A stretch of 12,754 nucleotides of DNA from Planctomycetaceae bacterium (lineage in GTDB: Bacteria > Planctomycetota > Planctomycetia > Pirellulales > UBA1268). The translations under genes and the position numbers were made by a program. The notes beneath the pieces are model-generated. The model saw only the letters and a program-made list of their open reading frames with translations. It ran no database searches and had not been told where the DNA came from. How positions within the stretch are numbered: position 1 is the first letter of the stretch; each line of letters opens with the position of its first letter. Below, in pieces: positions 1-6,834 of this stretch. Where the stretch lies: assembly GCA_018694455.1 (NCBI GenBank), contig JABHNP010000022.1, positions 1 to 12,754 on the forward strand, written 5' to 3'.

Positions 1-1
1 A

Positions 2-751
2 GGTCTTTTTGAGGTGGCCAATGGGGGCACCCTCTTTTTAGATGAAGTTGGCGAATTGCCACCAGCGCTTCAGTCTCGTCTCCTTAGAGTTCTTGAGTCT
101 GGAGAGATTCGTCGAGTTGGAGACAACCACTCAATAATAGTTGATGTTCGAGTGGTTTGTGCAACACACCGCTCTCTTGAAGAAATGGTTTCGTCCGGTG
201 ATTTTCGAGAAGATTTATTGTTTCGGCTTAATACGTTTGAAATTAGTGTTCCATCACTGCGGGAGCGGATGAGTGATCTGCTGCTACTTACCAAGCACTT
301 TGTAGAACAGAGAAAAGAGACCGTTTCAGTGGGAACTCAAATTATGACAGATGAGGCTACTGAGATCATGCAACAGTATAATTGGCCTGGGAACGTTCGG
401 GAGCTCGCCAACTGTGTTGAGCATGCACTTGTTCTTTGCGATGAGTTACCAATCCGTACAGAACATCTTCCTCCAAGAATACAACGTGCAGGGGGAAAGT
501 TGGTCTGCTCCAGCTTGATTAATACTTCCTCTGGAAAAGAGAATGCAGTAGCAGATGCCAGTGGGGAAGGTGAACTCCATAATGAGCCGCAGAGTCTCAA
601 GCAGATAGAAATGCAGGCGATTCTCGATAGCCTTGGAAGAAATGAAGGTAACAAGTCGAGGACTGCAGATGAACTTGGTATCAGTTTGAAAACTCTTTAC
701 AACAAACTGAACCAGATGGAGAGTACTGAAACAAGTCCTGAAGCTGCGTAA
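2..751 (+). CDS. Sigma-54-dependent transcriptional activator, NtrC-type response regulator (5' end missing)
   Basis: This is the C-terminal 249 residues of a bacterial enhancer-binding protein, which uses ATP hydrolysis to open promoters held by sigma-54 RNA polymerase. Reading is open from base 2 (GLFEVANGG), so the GTG at 14 is internal and the true start lies outside the window. Visible parts, counted from base 2: Walker B GGTLFLDEVGELP (residues 8-20, D14/E15), sensor I segment VVCATHR (51-57), arginine-finger segment FREDLLFRLN (68-77), sensor II WPGNVREL (128-135), and a Fis-type helix-turn-helix near 203-236 (GNKSRTADELGISLKTLYNKL). The Walker A motif, the GAFTGA loop and any receiver domain would lie upstream. 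The 40-residue linker before the DNA-binding domain is Ser/Gly/Glu-rich. The gene converges on lexA with a 38-nt gap. The class is certain; the regulated pathway cannot be told. Confidence 0.93.
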   Translation, partial: GLFEVANGGTLFLDEVGELPPALQSRLLRVLESGEIRRVGDNHSIIVDVRVVCATHRSLEEMVSSGDFREDLLFRLNTFEISVPSLRERMSDLLLLTKHFVEQRKETVSVGTQIMTDEATEIMQQYNWPGNVRELANCVEHALVLCDELPIRTEHLPPRIQRAGGKLVCSSLINTSSGKENAVADASGEGELHNEPQSLKQIEMQAILDSLGRNEGNKSRTADELGISLKTLYNKLNQMESTETSPEAA

Positions 752-754
752 CGA

Positions 755-784
755 ACTGGCTGAAAGTAACTCGAGTCAGCTGGT
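755..784 (+). terminator. Possible hairpin terminator between the NtrC-type gene and lexA
   Basis: ACTGGCTGA (755-763) pairs with TCAGCTGGT (776-784) as a 9-bp RNA stem with two G-U pairs and a 12-nt loop, starting just after the TAA at 749-751. The T-rich stretch on the + strand (aatatttatgttttt) begins right after the stem but is interrupted, so intrinsic termination is only possible. The G-U pairs mean the fold favours + strand transcripts. Confidence 0.3.
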
Positions 785-789
785 AATAT

Positions 790-1551
790 TTATGTTTTTC
801 GAACAACACCAGCAAGTACGCCGAGCACTTTGGCTGAATCTACATAAATGGGTTTCATAGAATCATTTGCTGGCTGTAAGCGAATACGGTCACGTTCCGG
901 AAACCACTGCTTAAGAGTCGCCTCGCCGTCTTCTGTTTGGGCAACAACAATATCTCCGTGTCGCGCTGACTCACGCTTTTCGATAATGACCCAGTCGCCA
1001 TCAGCAATCTGGGCATCAATCATAGAGTCACCCATGACTTTAAGCACGAAATGATTGTCTTGAGTGAAAAGCTCTGTGAAGTCAAATCGCTCTTTATGCT
1101 CCTCTGCCGTTCTTAGGGCCCCAGCTGCAACCCATCCAGCCATTTGCATGCCTCGGCTGTGAGGCGATTCGGTAACCAGTTCAATGGCTCGTGACATGTT
1201 GCGGCCTCTCGTAATAAGCCCTTTCTTTTCAAGAGCTTTGAGGTGGCAGACAACACCGTTTGGGGAGCGAATAGAAAAGGCCTCACCAATTTCTCGTACG
1301 GTTGGGCCGAAACCTCGAGAATAAATCTTGTCACGGATAAATTCATAAATCTCCATCTGCCGTGCCGTTGGCATATCACTTGTGTCTTGGCTTTCTTCTT
1401 CCGGTTGAAGCAATCGGGAGAGGCCTGAAGCCGGGCGATTCACCGAGGTGTAAGCACGAGCACGCAACGCTTTACCAGACACGCGTGAAGAGGTCTTGCC
1501 CTTCGTGCCGTGGGGCGATGCTTTTGAAGCTGATTTTTGGGATCGTGGCAT
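790..1551 (-). CDS. lexA: LexA repressor (SOS response) with long N-terminal extension
   Basis: LexA represses DNA-damage genes and cleaves itself when RecA is active. The 253-residue product has a winged helix-turn-helix at about 60-125 (start MPTARQMEIYEFI, end MSRAIEL). The cleavage site is VAAG (A143-G144), the nucleophile is S176 in VMGDSMIDAQIADGD, and the general base is K214 in EATLKQW. Spacing matches E. coli LexA (A84-G85, S119, K156). LexA is usually about 200 residues. Here roughly 59 extra residues, rich in Ser, Lys and Arg, precede the usual start. I keep the long start because AAGGTG lies 8 nt upstream of the ATG at 1551 and a promoter lies about 50 nt upstream. A start at M60 (ATG at 1374) has no clear ribosome site but cannot be excluded. 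The gene is divergent from sppA. Confidence 0.95.
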   Translation of the reverse strand: MPRSQKSASKASPHGTKGKTSSRVSGKALRARAYTSVNRPASGLSRLLQPEEESQDTSDMPTARQMEIYEFIRDKIYSRGFGPTVREIGEAFSIRSPNGVVCHLKALEKKGLITRGRNMSRAIELVTESPHSRGMQMAGWVAAGALRTAEEHKERFDFTELFTQDNHFVLKVMGDSMIDAQIADGDWVIIEKRESARHGDIVVAQTEDGEATLKQWFPERDRIRLQPANDSMKPIYVDSAKVLGVLAGVVRKT

Positions 1552-1599
1552 GTCTCATACACCTTAAAAGCACATCGCTATGAGGACCTAAACATCCAT

Positions 1600-1627
1600 A
1601 TCCTACTATACGGAAGTACATTGTCAA
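1600..1627 (-). promoter_or_regulatory. Candidate lexA promoter with an inverted repeat in the spacer
   Basis: Read on the - strand, TTGACA (1627-1622) is a perfect -35 box, followed after 16 bp by TAGGAT (1605-1600, 4/6 match to TATAAT). The start codon lies about 50 nt downstream. The inverted repeat TACT-N7-AGTA (1604-1618) fills the spacer and touches the -10 box, where a dimeric repressor would block polymerase. LexA genes are normally autoregulated, so this is a candidate LexA operator. It is not the E. coli (CTGT-N8-ACAG) or Bacillus type. Confidence 0.45.
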
Positions 1628-1639
1628 GATTGTTTTCGG

Positions 1640-1655
1640 CATTGGGCTCCCAATG
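1640..1655. promoter_or_regulatory. 16-bp perfect inverted repeat between lexA and sppA
   Basis: CATTGGGctCCCAATG is a perfect 7-2-7 inverted repeat lying 12 bp upstream of the lexA -35 box and about 110 bp upstream of sppA. The symmetry suits a dimeric DNA-binding protein. The binding protein, and which of the two divergent genes it would serve, are unknown. Confidence 0.3.
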
Positions 1656-1764
1656 ACTTCAATCACCTTTTCATGAACTGAGGCACTACACTAATAAAAC
1701 CGGTCGGCCAATAACTTTATGTGGCATGAGCGGTCTGCTTCAATTACCTAATTAGGGGAAACGA

Positions 1765-3633
1765 ATGATCACTCGTTGCGCAGTTCAGAGAGCTAGGTTT
1801 TTTACTGGCTGTCGATTGAAATCTGTAATCTTCAGTACAGCAGTATATTTCGTTTTTCAGCTGGTCGGATCTTTAGAACGCAATTATGTATTTGCTGATG
1901 AAGAGAGGTTTATTGCCGGAATTAGCCTTACGGGATCTCTATCAGACGGTGTTGGTCAGGAGGGGCTACTGGGAGACGTTGCCCCACGATTGAGCCGTAT
2001 GTTAAAGCGGTTAGAGGATGCAGCGAAAGATGAAAGTGTGCGCGGAGTCCTTCTATCCATTCAATCTCCCCGACTCGGTCGTGCTCGAGTTTTAGAATTA
2101 CGCGAGTCGATTCAACATATCCGTGATCAAGGGAAGCCAGTCGTTGCACACCTTATAAGCGGTGAACCTCTCGACTACAGCGTTGCTGCAGCGTGTGACA
2201 GAGTTGTCATGCCACCTGCTGCAACGCTCGCCATTACTGGTGTCAGAACGGAAGTCACATTTTATAAGGGACTGCTTGACCGACTCGGTATTCAAGCAGA
2301 GATTTTACAAGTTGGTGAATTTAAAGGCGCTGGTGAGCCACTCACTCGAGTTTCGATGAGTCCACAATTACGACAGCAATACGAATCCTTTGTTGGTGAT
2401 CTCTTCGAGCAGATGGTGGAACAAATTTCTGAAGATCGAAGCCTTGAAAAGGAAAAGGTTCGGGAACTTATTGATATTGGCATCTTTACTCCCGACCAAG
2501 CAGTGCAAGCGTCACTTGTTGACGGAATTGCGTATGAAGACGAAGTGCTCAGTGGTTTTTCAGCCAGTTCAGCGGATTCTCTCCAAGATTTCAGGCGTGA
2601 TTATGGGAAGCAGGATGTCGATACAGACTTCTCTGGATTGAGCGGCTTTATGAAACTCGTGGATATTCTTTCGGGAACAGAAAAAATATCACAAAAGAAT
2701 GCATCAAAGCGAATAGCGATTATTCATGTGCAAGGTGAAATTGTTGATGGAAGAGGTAGTGTCGGTATGTTTGGTGGAAGTGCAGCAGGTTCTGAAGCCA
2801 TTACAAAGGCTATCCGTCAGGCATCAGAAGATGCCTCGGTAGCTGCTCTTGTGATACGAATTAATTCACCCGGTGGGTCAGCGCTTGCCAGTGATCTTAT
2901 TTGGAGAGAGCTCGATCGGTGTCATAAACCGATTGTTGCAAGCCTTTCGGACACTGCTGCAAGTGGTGGTTACTACATAGCCGTAGCTGCAGATGAAATT
3001 GTTGCTGCCCCAGGAACACTCACAGGTTCAATAGGAGTTGTTGGTGGAAAAATTGCAATCGGAGGTGCTCTTAATCGATATGGTATTCATACCGACGTGG
3101 TCAGCCGTGGAAGAAATGCCGGTTGGCTCTCTTCTCAAGAACCCTTTACCGCAAGTGAAAAAAATGCTTTCCGGACGACCATGGAAGACGTATATCGGCT
3201 CTTTACATCCAAAGTTGCACAGGGAAGGAAACTCGACCGAGAACATCTCGATTCATTGGCTGAAGGGCGAGTGTTCACTGGGCGGATGGCGCATTCGGCC
3301 GGGCTTGTCGATTCGCTTGGAACACTTGAAGATGCCGTCCTGAGGGCCGGGCAACTTGCAGATATCGCTGATCCAAGTTCAGCAGAGCGACTCCTCTTAC
3401 CAAAGCCCCGTGGTTTTTTTGATGAGTTTCTCGGCGTCAACGAAACACGCCAAGTCCTACCCGTTGAGTCACGAACAACAGAAGTGATTATGATGCGGCT
3501 TTTTGGGCTTCTCGGTGAATCAAAACGAAATGACCTAATCATTGCTGGATTATCAAGCAAATTCCGTCTTTTAAGTCTCGTTGCATCAGGCAAACCGCTG
3601 ATGTTGCTGCCAGCGATTGTTGAAACACACTAG
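1765..3633 (+). CDS. sppA: Signal peptide peptidase SppA, two-domain (67K) type
   Basis: SppA is a membrane-bound serine protease that degrades signal peptides left after secretion. The 622-residue length matches the long E. coli form, with tandem ClpP-like domains. Residues 20-38 form a hydrophobic anchor. In the N-terminal half, VGEFKGAGEP carries the probable general base K187 (E. coli K209). In the C-terminal half, INSPGGSALASDLI (366-379) is the oxyanion-region motif and SDTAASGGYYIA carries the nucleophile S400 (E. coli S409). The catalytic dyad is thus split over both domains, as expected. The N-domain copy of the SPGG loop is degenerate (SPRLGRA, 101-107). The start is backed by AGGGGA five bases upstream. 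The gene converges on rpsG with an 86-nt gap and no clear terminator. No convincing promoter was seen upstream. Confidence 0.95.
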   Translation: MITRCAVQRARFFTGCRLKSVIFSTAVYFVFQLVGSLERNYVFADEERFIAGISLTGSLSDGVGQEGLLGDVAPRLSRMLKRLEDAAKDESVRGVLLSIQSPRLGRARVLELRESIQHIRDQGKPVVAHLISGEPLDYSVAAACDRVVMPPAATLAITGVRTEVTFYKGLLDRLGIQAEILQVGEFKGAGEPLTRVSMSPQLRQQYESFVGDLFEQMVEQISEDRSLEKEKVRELIDIGIFTPDQAVQASLVDGIAYEDEVLSGFSASSADSLQDFRRDYGKQDVDTDFSGLSGFMKLVDILSGTEKISQKNASKRIAIIHVQGEIVDGRGSVGMFGGSAAGSEAITKAIRQASEDASVAALVIRINSPGGSALASDLIWRELDRCHKPIVASLSDTAASGGYYIAVAADEIVAAPGTLTGSIGVVGGKIAIGGALNRYGIHTDVVSRGRNAGWLSSQEPFTASEKNAFRTTMEDVYRLFTSKVAQGRKLDREHLDSLAEGRVFTGRMAHSAGLVDSLGTLEDAVLRAGQLADIADPSSAERLLLPKPRGFFDEFLGVNETRQVLPVESRTTEVIMMRLFGLLGESKRNDLIIAGLSSKFRLLSLVASGKPLMLLPAIVETH

Positions 3634-3719
3634 CTATCTCATGATGCCCAACAGATTCTAACTGCAGGGACTATGGCGCAAGTAGATTTATCTTCCGCGA
3701 ACCTAATCCTGCGACAATC

Positions 3720-4190
3720 CTACCATGCAAAGTGGGCAAAAGCCTTATTGGCATCTGCCATGCGGTGAACGTTTTCTCGCCGAGTGATTGCGGCGCCCTC
3801 ACGTTTATAAGCTGCGATTACTTCTTCGGCTAATTTTTGGTAGGTAGGCCGGCCCTTTTTTTCACGAACAGCCAACAAGATCCAGCGTATCGCTAAAGAT
3901 TGCTGGCGGTTTCTGTTGACTTGCATAGGTACCTGATAGGCCGCACCACCAACTCTTTTTGATCTTACTTCAACAGCTGGCTTCACGTTTTCTACCGCAC
4001 GCGTGAAGACCTCAATTGGTTCAGCATCATTGATTTTTTCGCCAACTACATCCATGGCTTTGTAGAAAATTTGTTGTGAGACACTCTTCTTGCCATCAAG
4101 CATTAAGCAGTTAATGAACTTGCTTGCTAAAAGAGACTGGAATTTTGGGTCCGGCCTAAGTTGTGTACGGCTGGCAGTGATGCTTCCCAT
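3720..4190 (-). CDS. rpsG: 30S ribosomal protein S7
   Basis: S7 nucleates assembly of the 30S head by binding the 3' major domain of 16S rRNA and lies near the E-site tRNA. The 156-residue length is standard. Typical segments are PDPKF (14-18), LMLDGKKS near 29-36, ENVKPAVEVRSKRVGGAAYQVP (67-88 region) and the C-terminal HRMADANKAFAHFAW, all close to E. coli S7. A clear GAGGA lies about 9 nt before the ATG. The gene follows rpsL by 45 nt on the same strand and is surely cotranscribed. The usual next genes fusA and tuf are absent: convergent sppA comes next. Confidence 0.98.
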   Translation of the reverse strand: MGSITASRTQLRPDPKFQSLLASKFINCLMLDGKKSVSQQIFYKAMDVVGEKINDAEPIEVFTRAVENVKPAVEVRSKRVGGAAYQVPMQVNRNRQQSLAIRWILLAVREKKGRPTYQKLAEEVIAAYKREGAAITRRENVHRMADANKAFAHFAW

Positions 4191-4235
4191 GAACTGATTT
4201 TCCTCGAATTAAGAACGAAAGGTATTGATGCTTAT

Positions 4236-4604
4236 CTAGTCTCGTTTAGCGCCGTAAAGGCTTCTTGATTGTTTGCGTCCTTGAACACCAAGAGTGTCAA
4301 GTGCACCTCGTATCACATGATACCGAACCCCCGGAAGGTCACGGACACGACCGCCACGAATAAGCACAATTGAATGTTCTTGCAAGTTGTGACCTTCGCC
4401 CGGAATGTAAACCGTAACCTCTTTTTGATTTGATAAACGAACACGAGCGATTTTCCGTAAAGCAGAATTAGGCTTTTTTGGAGTCATCGTTCGAACCTGA
4501 AGGCAGACCCCACGTTTTTGCGGGCATCTATCAAGTACCGGTGATTTTGAAAACCGCCGTTTTGGACGTCGACGGCTGCGGACAAGTTGGCTAATCGTAG
4601 GCAT
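4236..4604 (-). CDS. rpsL: 30S ribosomal protein S12, natural Arg at residue 88
   Basis: S12 sits at the decoding centre and controls translational accuracy; it is the classic target region of streptomycin resistance changes. The product is 122 residues starting MPTISQLVRS at the ATG (4604). A longer reading frame begins only with a TTG at 4652 and adds 16 residues absent from the family, so I reject it. Conserved blocks are CPQKRGVC (27-34), TPKKPNSALRK (41-51, with K43 and K44), GEGHNLQEHS (69-78) and RGGRVRDLPGVRYH (83-96). Residue 88, Lys in E. coli and most bacteria, is Arg here. No strong Shine-Dalgarno or promoter was recognised in the 199 nt upstream. The gene is followed by rpsG. Confidence 0.97.
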   Translation of the reverse strand: MPTISQLVRSRRRPKRRFSKSPVLDRCPQKRGVCLQVRTMTPKKPNSALRKIARVRLSNQKEVTVYIPGEGHNLQEHSIVLIRGGRVRDLPGVRYHVIRGALDTLGVQGRKQSRSLYGAKRD

Positions 4605-4803
4605 GAAGTGTTTCGTAAAAAAGTTTTGTGTGTATTTTGCGGATGGCGTCAAATACGAGTGAGTAGCTTGTTACGACTGTTTTCTACAGCAAGGAAAGCT
4701 TCATCCACACGGTCTATAAGTTAGCTGAAAAAAGAATGCAGAGGAAGCGGCTATCGGGAAATGGCTGCAAAATACGGGCCTGTGGTCGTTGACTATTGTG
4801 CGA

Positions 4804-5664
4804 CTAGGTTTTCACGAGTGTCATGATTTCACCGCGACATCCAGCTAAGGTGTCTCCATGCCACTGCTGCCAAAGACCTGTCCACGCGGTATTCTGGGCA
4901 GCTGGAAAGCTGAAATTCAACAGTTGCTTCTCTAAAAGTCCCATGAAAGGAGGTCGCCAGATCGCTCCCTCAGTAAAGGTAGGTGGGATGCAGGGAATCT
5001 TTCTACCACGGCGAGTGATCGTGCTAGAGAGCACGATCGATCCTCTTCGCATCCCGAGGCCCGTATGAGGCCCAGGCTTTCCGGCAATGACGATTGTGCC
5101 AGCCAGTAGTTCAAAGCCAGTCGCTTCGCCAGCGTTTCCTCCGATAGCGAGGAAGCCTCGCCGCATCCGGCTACCACTTAGCGATCCGACCGAACCGTGG
5201 ATAATCACGCGGCCTCCGGTCATGCCGTGGCGGTCACCTGGAAGAGATCCAACCGCATTATCTGCTGCATCTCCAAAAACATGAATGTCACCGCCTTGCA
5301 TGCCGCATGCAAGCCAATCGGCTGCTGAGCCTTTGATGAGAAGGTTGCCTCCTCGCATTTGTTCCCCTGCATGTCGGCCAATATTTCCTTGTACGACGAT
5401 TGTTCCTGATTGCATGCCAGCCCCAAGAAAGTGAACTCGTGAAAAGTCACCAATGCATTCAATCTGATCATCATCAGTATTTCCATCGACATCAAAGAAG
5501 TCACCAAGTCTTGAGGTTCGATTGTCACAGAGCACTGGCATTCGCTTGATATCACTGAGGCTCTGTTTTGTTACGACTTCTGGAAGAAGGCCCTGGACAG
5601 ACAAATGACGACAACCTTGGTTGTCGTTCAATAAATTATTTCGGGTCGTGAGGAAGAGAGGCAT
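4804..5664 (-). CDS. fhcC: Formylmethanofuran dehydrogenase subunit C-like protein (FhcC/FwdC/FmdC family)
   Basis: In methylotrophs FhcC is part of the formyltransferase/hydrolase complex that releases formate from formyl-H4MPT; in methanogens the homologue is FwdC/FmdC. The 286-residue product has the family's beta-helix repeat from about 80 to 215: recurring G-x-x-G-x-x-x-G-x-x-M-x-x-G units such as GAGMQSG, GEQMRGG, CGMQGGDIHVFG and GLGMRRGSIVL. A 75-residue N-terminal and a 70-residue C-terminal flank lie outside the repeats. The same fold occurs in the glutamate synthase alpha C-terminal domain, but the length and Met-rich repeat favour FhcC. H4MPT-linked C1 genes are known in Planctomycetes. 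No fhcA, fhcB or fhcD lies beside it, which is odd for a complex subunit. No clear Shine-Dalgarno precedes the ATG. It is on the same strand as rpsL, 199 nt upstream, so cotranscription is possible but unproven. Confidence 0.85.
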   Translation of the reverse strand: MPLFLTTRNNLLNDNQGCRHLSVQGLLPEVVTKQSLSDIKRMPVLCDNRTSRLGDFFDVDGNTDDDQIECIGDFSRVHFLGAGMQSGTIVVQGNIGRHAGEQMRGGNLLIKGSAADWLACGMQGGDIHVFGDAADNAVGSLPGDRHGMTGGRVIIHGSVGSLSGSRMRRGFLAIGGNAGEATGFELLAGTIVIAGKPGPHTGLGMRRGSIVLSSTITRRGRKIPCIPPTFTEGAIWRPPFMGLLEKQLLNFSFPAAQNTAWTGLWQQWHGDTLAGCRGEIMTLVKT

Positions 5665-6080
5665 GGTAGCGATTCAGAAATAGCAAATGAGTAGGAGATT
5701 CGAAATGTTTTGTGATGAGACAATGAGATAGCTGACGTGATGATCATTCAAGTCTGATGGAGATAGAAGCTTAAAGATAATCGTGATGACGACGGCTCAA
5801 CAGGAGAACTGAAATCTGCCGCCACGGGGTGTTCAAAGATTTGTCTTTTGTCGGTTTTACTCGAAAGTATCCAGTTTGGTTGCAGGGCCTTTGGCGTGAC
5901 CTTACGGGTTGCGCGAGTCTTGTCGTTCGACGGAGTCACAATCGGCTTCAATGAGCTTCTTTTTCGTTGGTTTCTGCGTTGTGCCTGTTACAGCAATCTC
6001 TATACTCAATCTTTCCGGCCTAGACAAAGTAGGCCCCTAATATGTGTCTTAGTTACGAATCTTTCGGAAACGGTAGGGCT
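5665..6080. other. 416-nt gap between divergent fhcC-like and FabZ-like genes
   Basis: No convincing gene lies here. A 67-codon - strand frame at 5748-5951 has only a TTG start and no recognisable family, and a + strand frame at 5848 runs into the dehydratase gene in the wrong frame. The stretch probably holds the divergent promoters. The right part contains TATACT at 6001-6006, a possible -10 box with no good -35 match, and the inverted repeat at 6017-6035. Confidence 0.5.
6017..6035 (+). promoter_or_regulatory. Inverted repeat GGCCTA-N7-TAGGCC upstream of the fatty-acid cassette
   Basis: A perfect 6-bp inverted repeat with a 7-nt centre (6017-6022 and 6030-6035) lies 11 bp downstream of a possible -10 box (TATACT, 6001-6006) and 45 bp before the first dehydratase gene. 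That position suits an operator or a 5' leader hairpin. It does not match the FadR, FapR or FabT sites I know. Confidence 0.25.
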
Positions 6081-6626
6081 ATGCGATTCACGCTTCTTGA
6101 TCGAATTGTTGAGGTTGATCCGGGGAAAAGTATTACTGCAGTAAAGGCAGTATCCTTGTCTGAGGAGTATCTTGCAGATCATTTCCCAAGGTTTCCGGTC
6201 CTTCCCGGTGTTTTTATGTTGGAAGCCATGACTCAGGCAGCGGCCTGGACTATTCGCTTGGGAGAAGATTTTGCAAACAGCATTGTTGTTTTACGTACAG
6301 CTCGTAATGTAAAATACGGTGACTTTGTTGAGCCGGGAAGAGTTCTCACTGTGCATGCGGAAGTGGTGTCTCAGGATGCACGCCGCACAAAAGTGAAAGC
6401 CAGTGGTATGGTGGGCGAGCGAACGAGCCTCACCGCTCGATTAGAGCTTGAACGATACAACCTCGCTGATAAGCGACCATATGGTGACGCAATGGATGTG
6501 CGTGTGCGTTCAGAAATGCGACGTTTGTGGACCGTTCTGAATCCTGGAAAACGAGGTTCTGCTGCATCAGGAAGAACCGTCTACGGTGTCACTTCAGAGA
6601 ATTCCTCTTCGTCGGGTATTGTTTGA
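6081..6626 (+). CDS. FabZ-like hotdog 3-hydroxyacyl-ACP dehydratase, copy 1
   Basis: FabZ-type hotdog enzymes remove water from 3-hydroxyacyl-ACP during fatty acid synthesis. The 181-residue product aligns with FabZ through residues 1-125: LLDRIVEVDPGKSITAVKAV, then DHFPRFPVLPGVFMLEAMTQAA, with catalytic H34 and E48. The usual HFPG reads HFPR here, while the PG turn is kept. A 50-residue tail (about 131-181), basic then Ser-rich, follows the fold and is absent from normal FabZ (about 150 residues). The start is set by family alignment. A longer frame from 6042 adds 13 residues and has no better ribosome site. It heads the cassette with ACP, a second dehydratase and a ketosynthase, and shares its N-terminal layout with the second dehydratase, so the two look like paralogues. 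Confidence 0.88.
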   Translation: MRFTLLDRIVEVDPGKSITAVKAVSLSEEYLADHFPRFPVLPGVFMLEAMTQAAAWTIRLGEDFANSIVVLRTARNVKYGDFVEPGRVLTVHAEVVSQDARRTKVKASGMVGERTSLTARLELERYNLADKRPYGDAMDVRVRSEMRRLWTVLNPGKRGSAASGRTVYGVTSENSSSSGIV

Positions 6627-6637
6627 GTCCATATAAA

Positions 6638-6699
6638 AGGCTTTAGAGGGAATTTCAAAAAGCCTACAATCACTCGTTTTTGCTCAGATTGCCGAGTGA
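6638..6699 (+). other. Two hairpin-forming repeats between dehydratase 1 and ACP
   Basis: The 208-nt spacer has AGGCTTT (6638-6644) facing AAAGCCT (6659-6665) and TCACTCG (6670-6676) facing CGAGTGA (6693-6699), each a perfect 7-bp stem with a 14-16-nt loop. Neither is followed by a T-run on the + strand, so they do not look like intrinsic terminators. They may be mRNA processing or stability elements, or chance. No gene was seen in the spacer. Confidence 0.25.
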
Positions 6700-6834
6700 A
6701 AGTGTGCGATTCTGCCGATTGTGATGCTTTTTCCGGTGAAGAAATCAATTACTCGGCTTTCCCTCGAAGATGGTCGAGATTACAACCTACGATGGCGAAC
6801 GAGTTTTCCAATCTTACGTAAAGGTGTGATGTCG

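Noticed and set aside
1747..1756. CCTAATTAGG palindrome before sppA
   Set aside because: It is short, AT-rich and overlaps the ribosome site; it is easily due to chance.
3135..3593. 152-codon - strand frame inside sppA
   Set aside because: It is the antisense shadow of a conserved coding region, with no recognisable domain.
3634..3719. Possible bidirectional terminator between sppA and rpsG
   Set aside because: Only 5-bp pairings over a long distance (GCAGG/CCTGC) and no T-run were found.
4605..4652. 16-residue N-terminal extension of S12
   Set aside because: It depends on a TTG start; all S12 proteins begin near MPTI/MATV at the internal ATG.
5748..5951. 67-codon - strand frame in the gap upstream of the FabZ-like gene
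   Set aside because: It has only a TTG start with no clear ribosome site, no in-frame ATG back to the previous stop, and no recognisable domain.
5848..6144. 98-codon + strand frame running into dehydratase 1
   Set aside because: It overlaps the well-supported FabZ-like gene in another frame and resembles no family.
6770..6829. Short frame of about 19 codons ending TGATG at the ACP region
   Set aside because: Too short, no ribosome site of its own, and the overlapped ATG at 6829 is not the likely ACP start.
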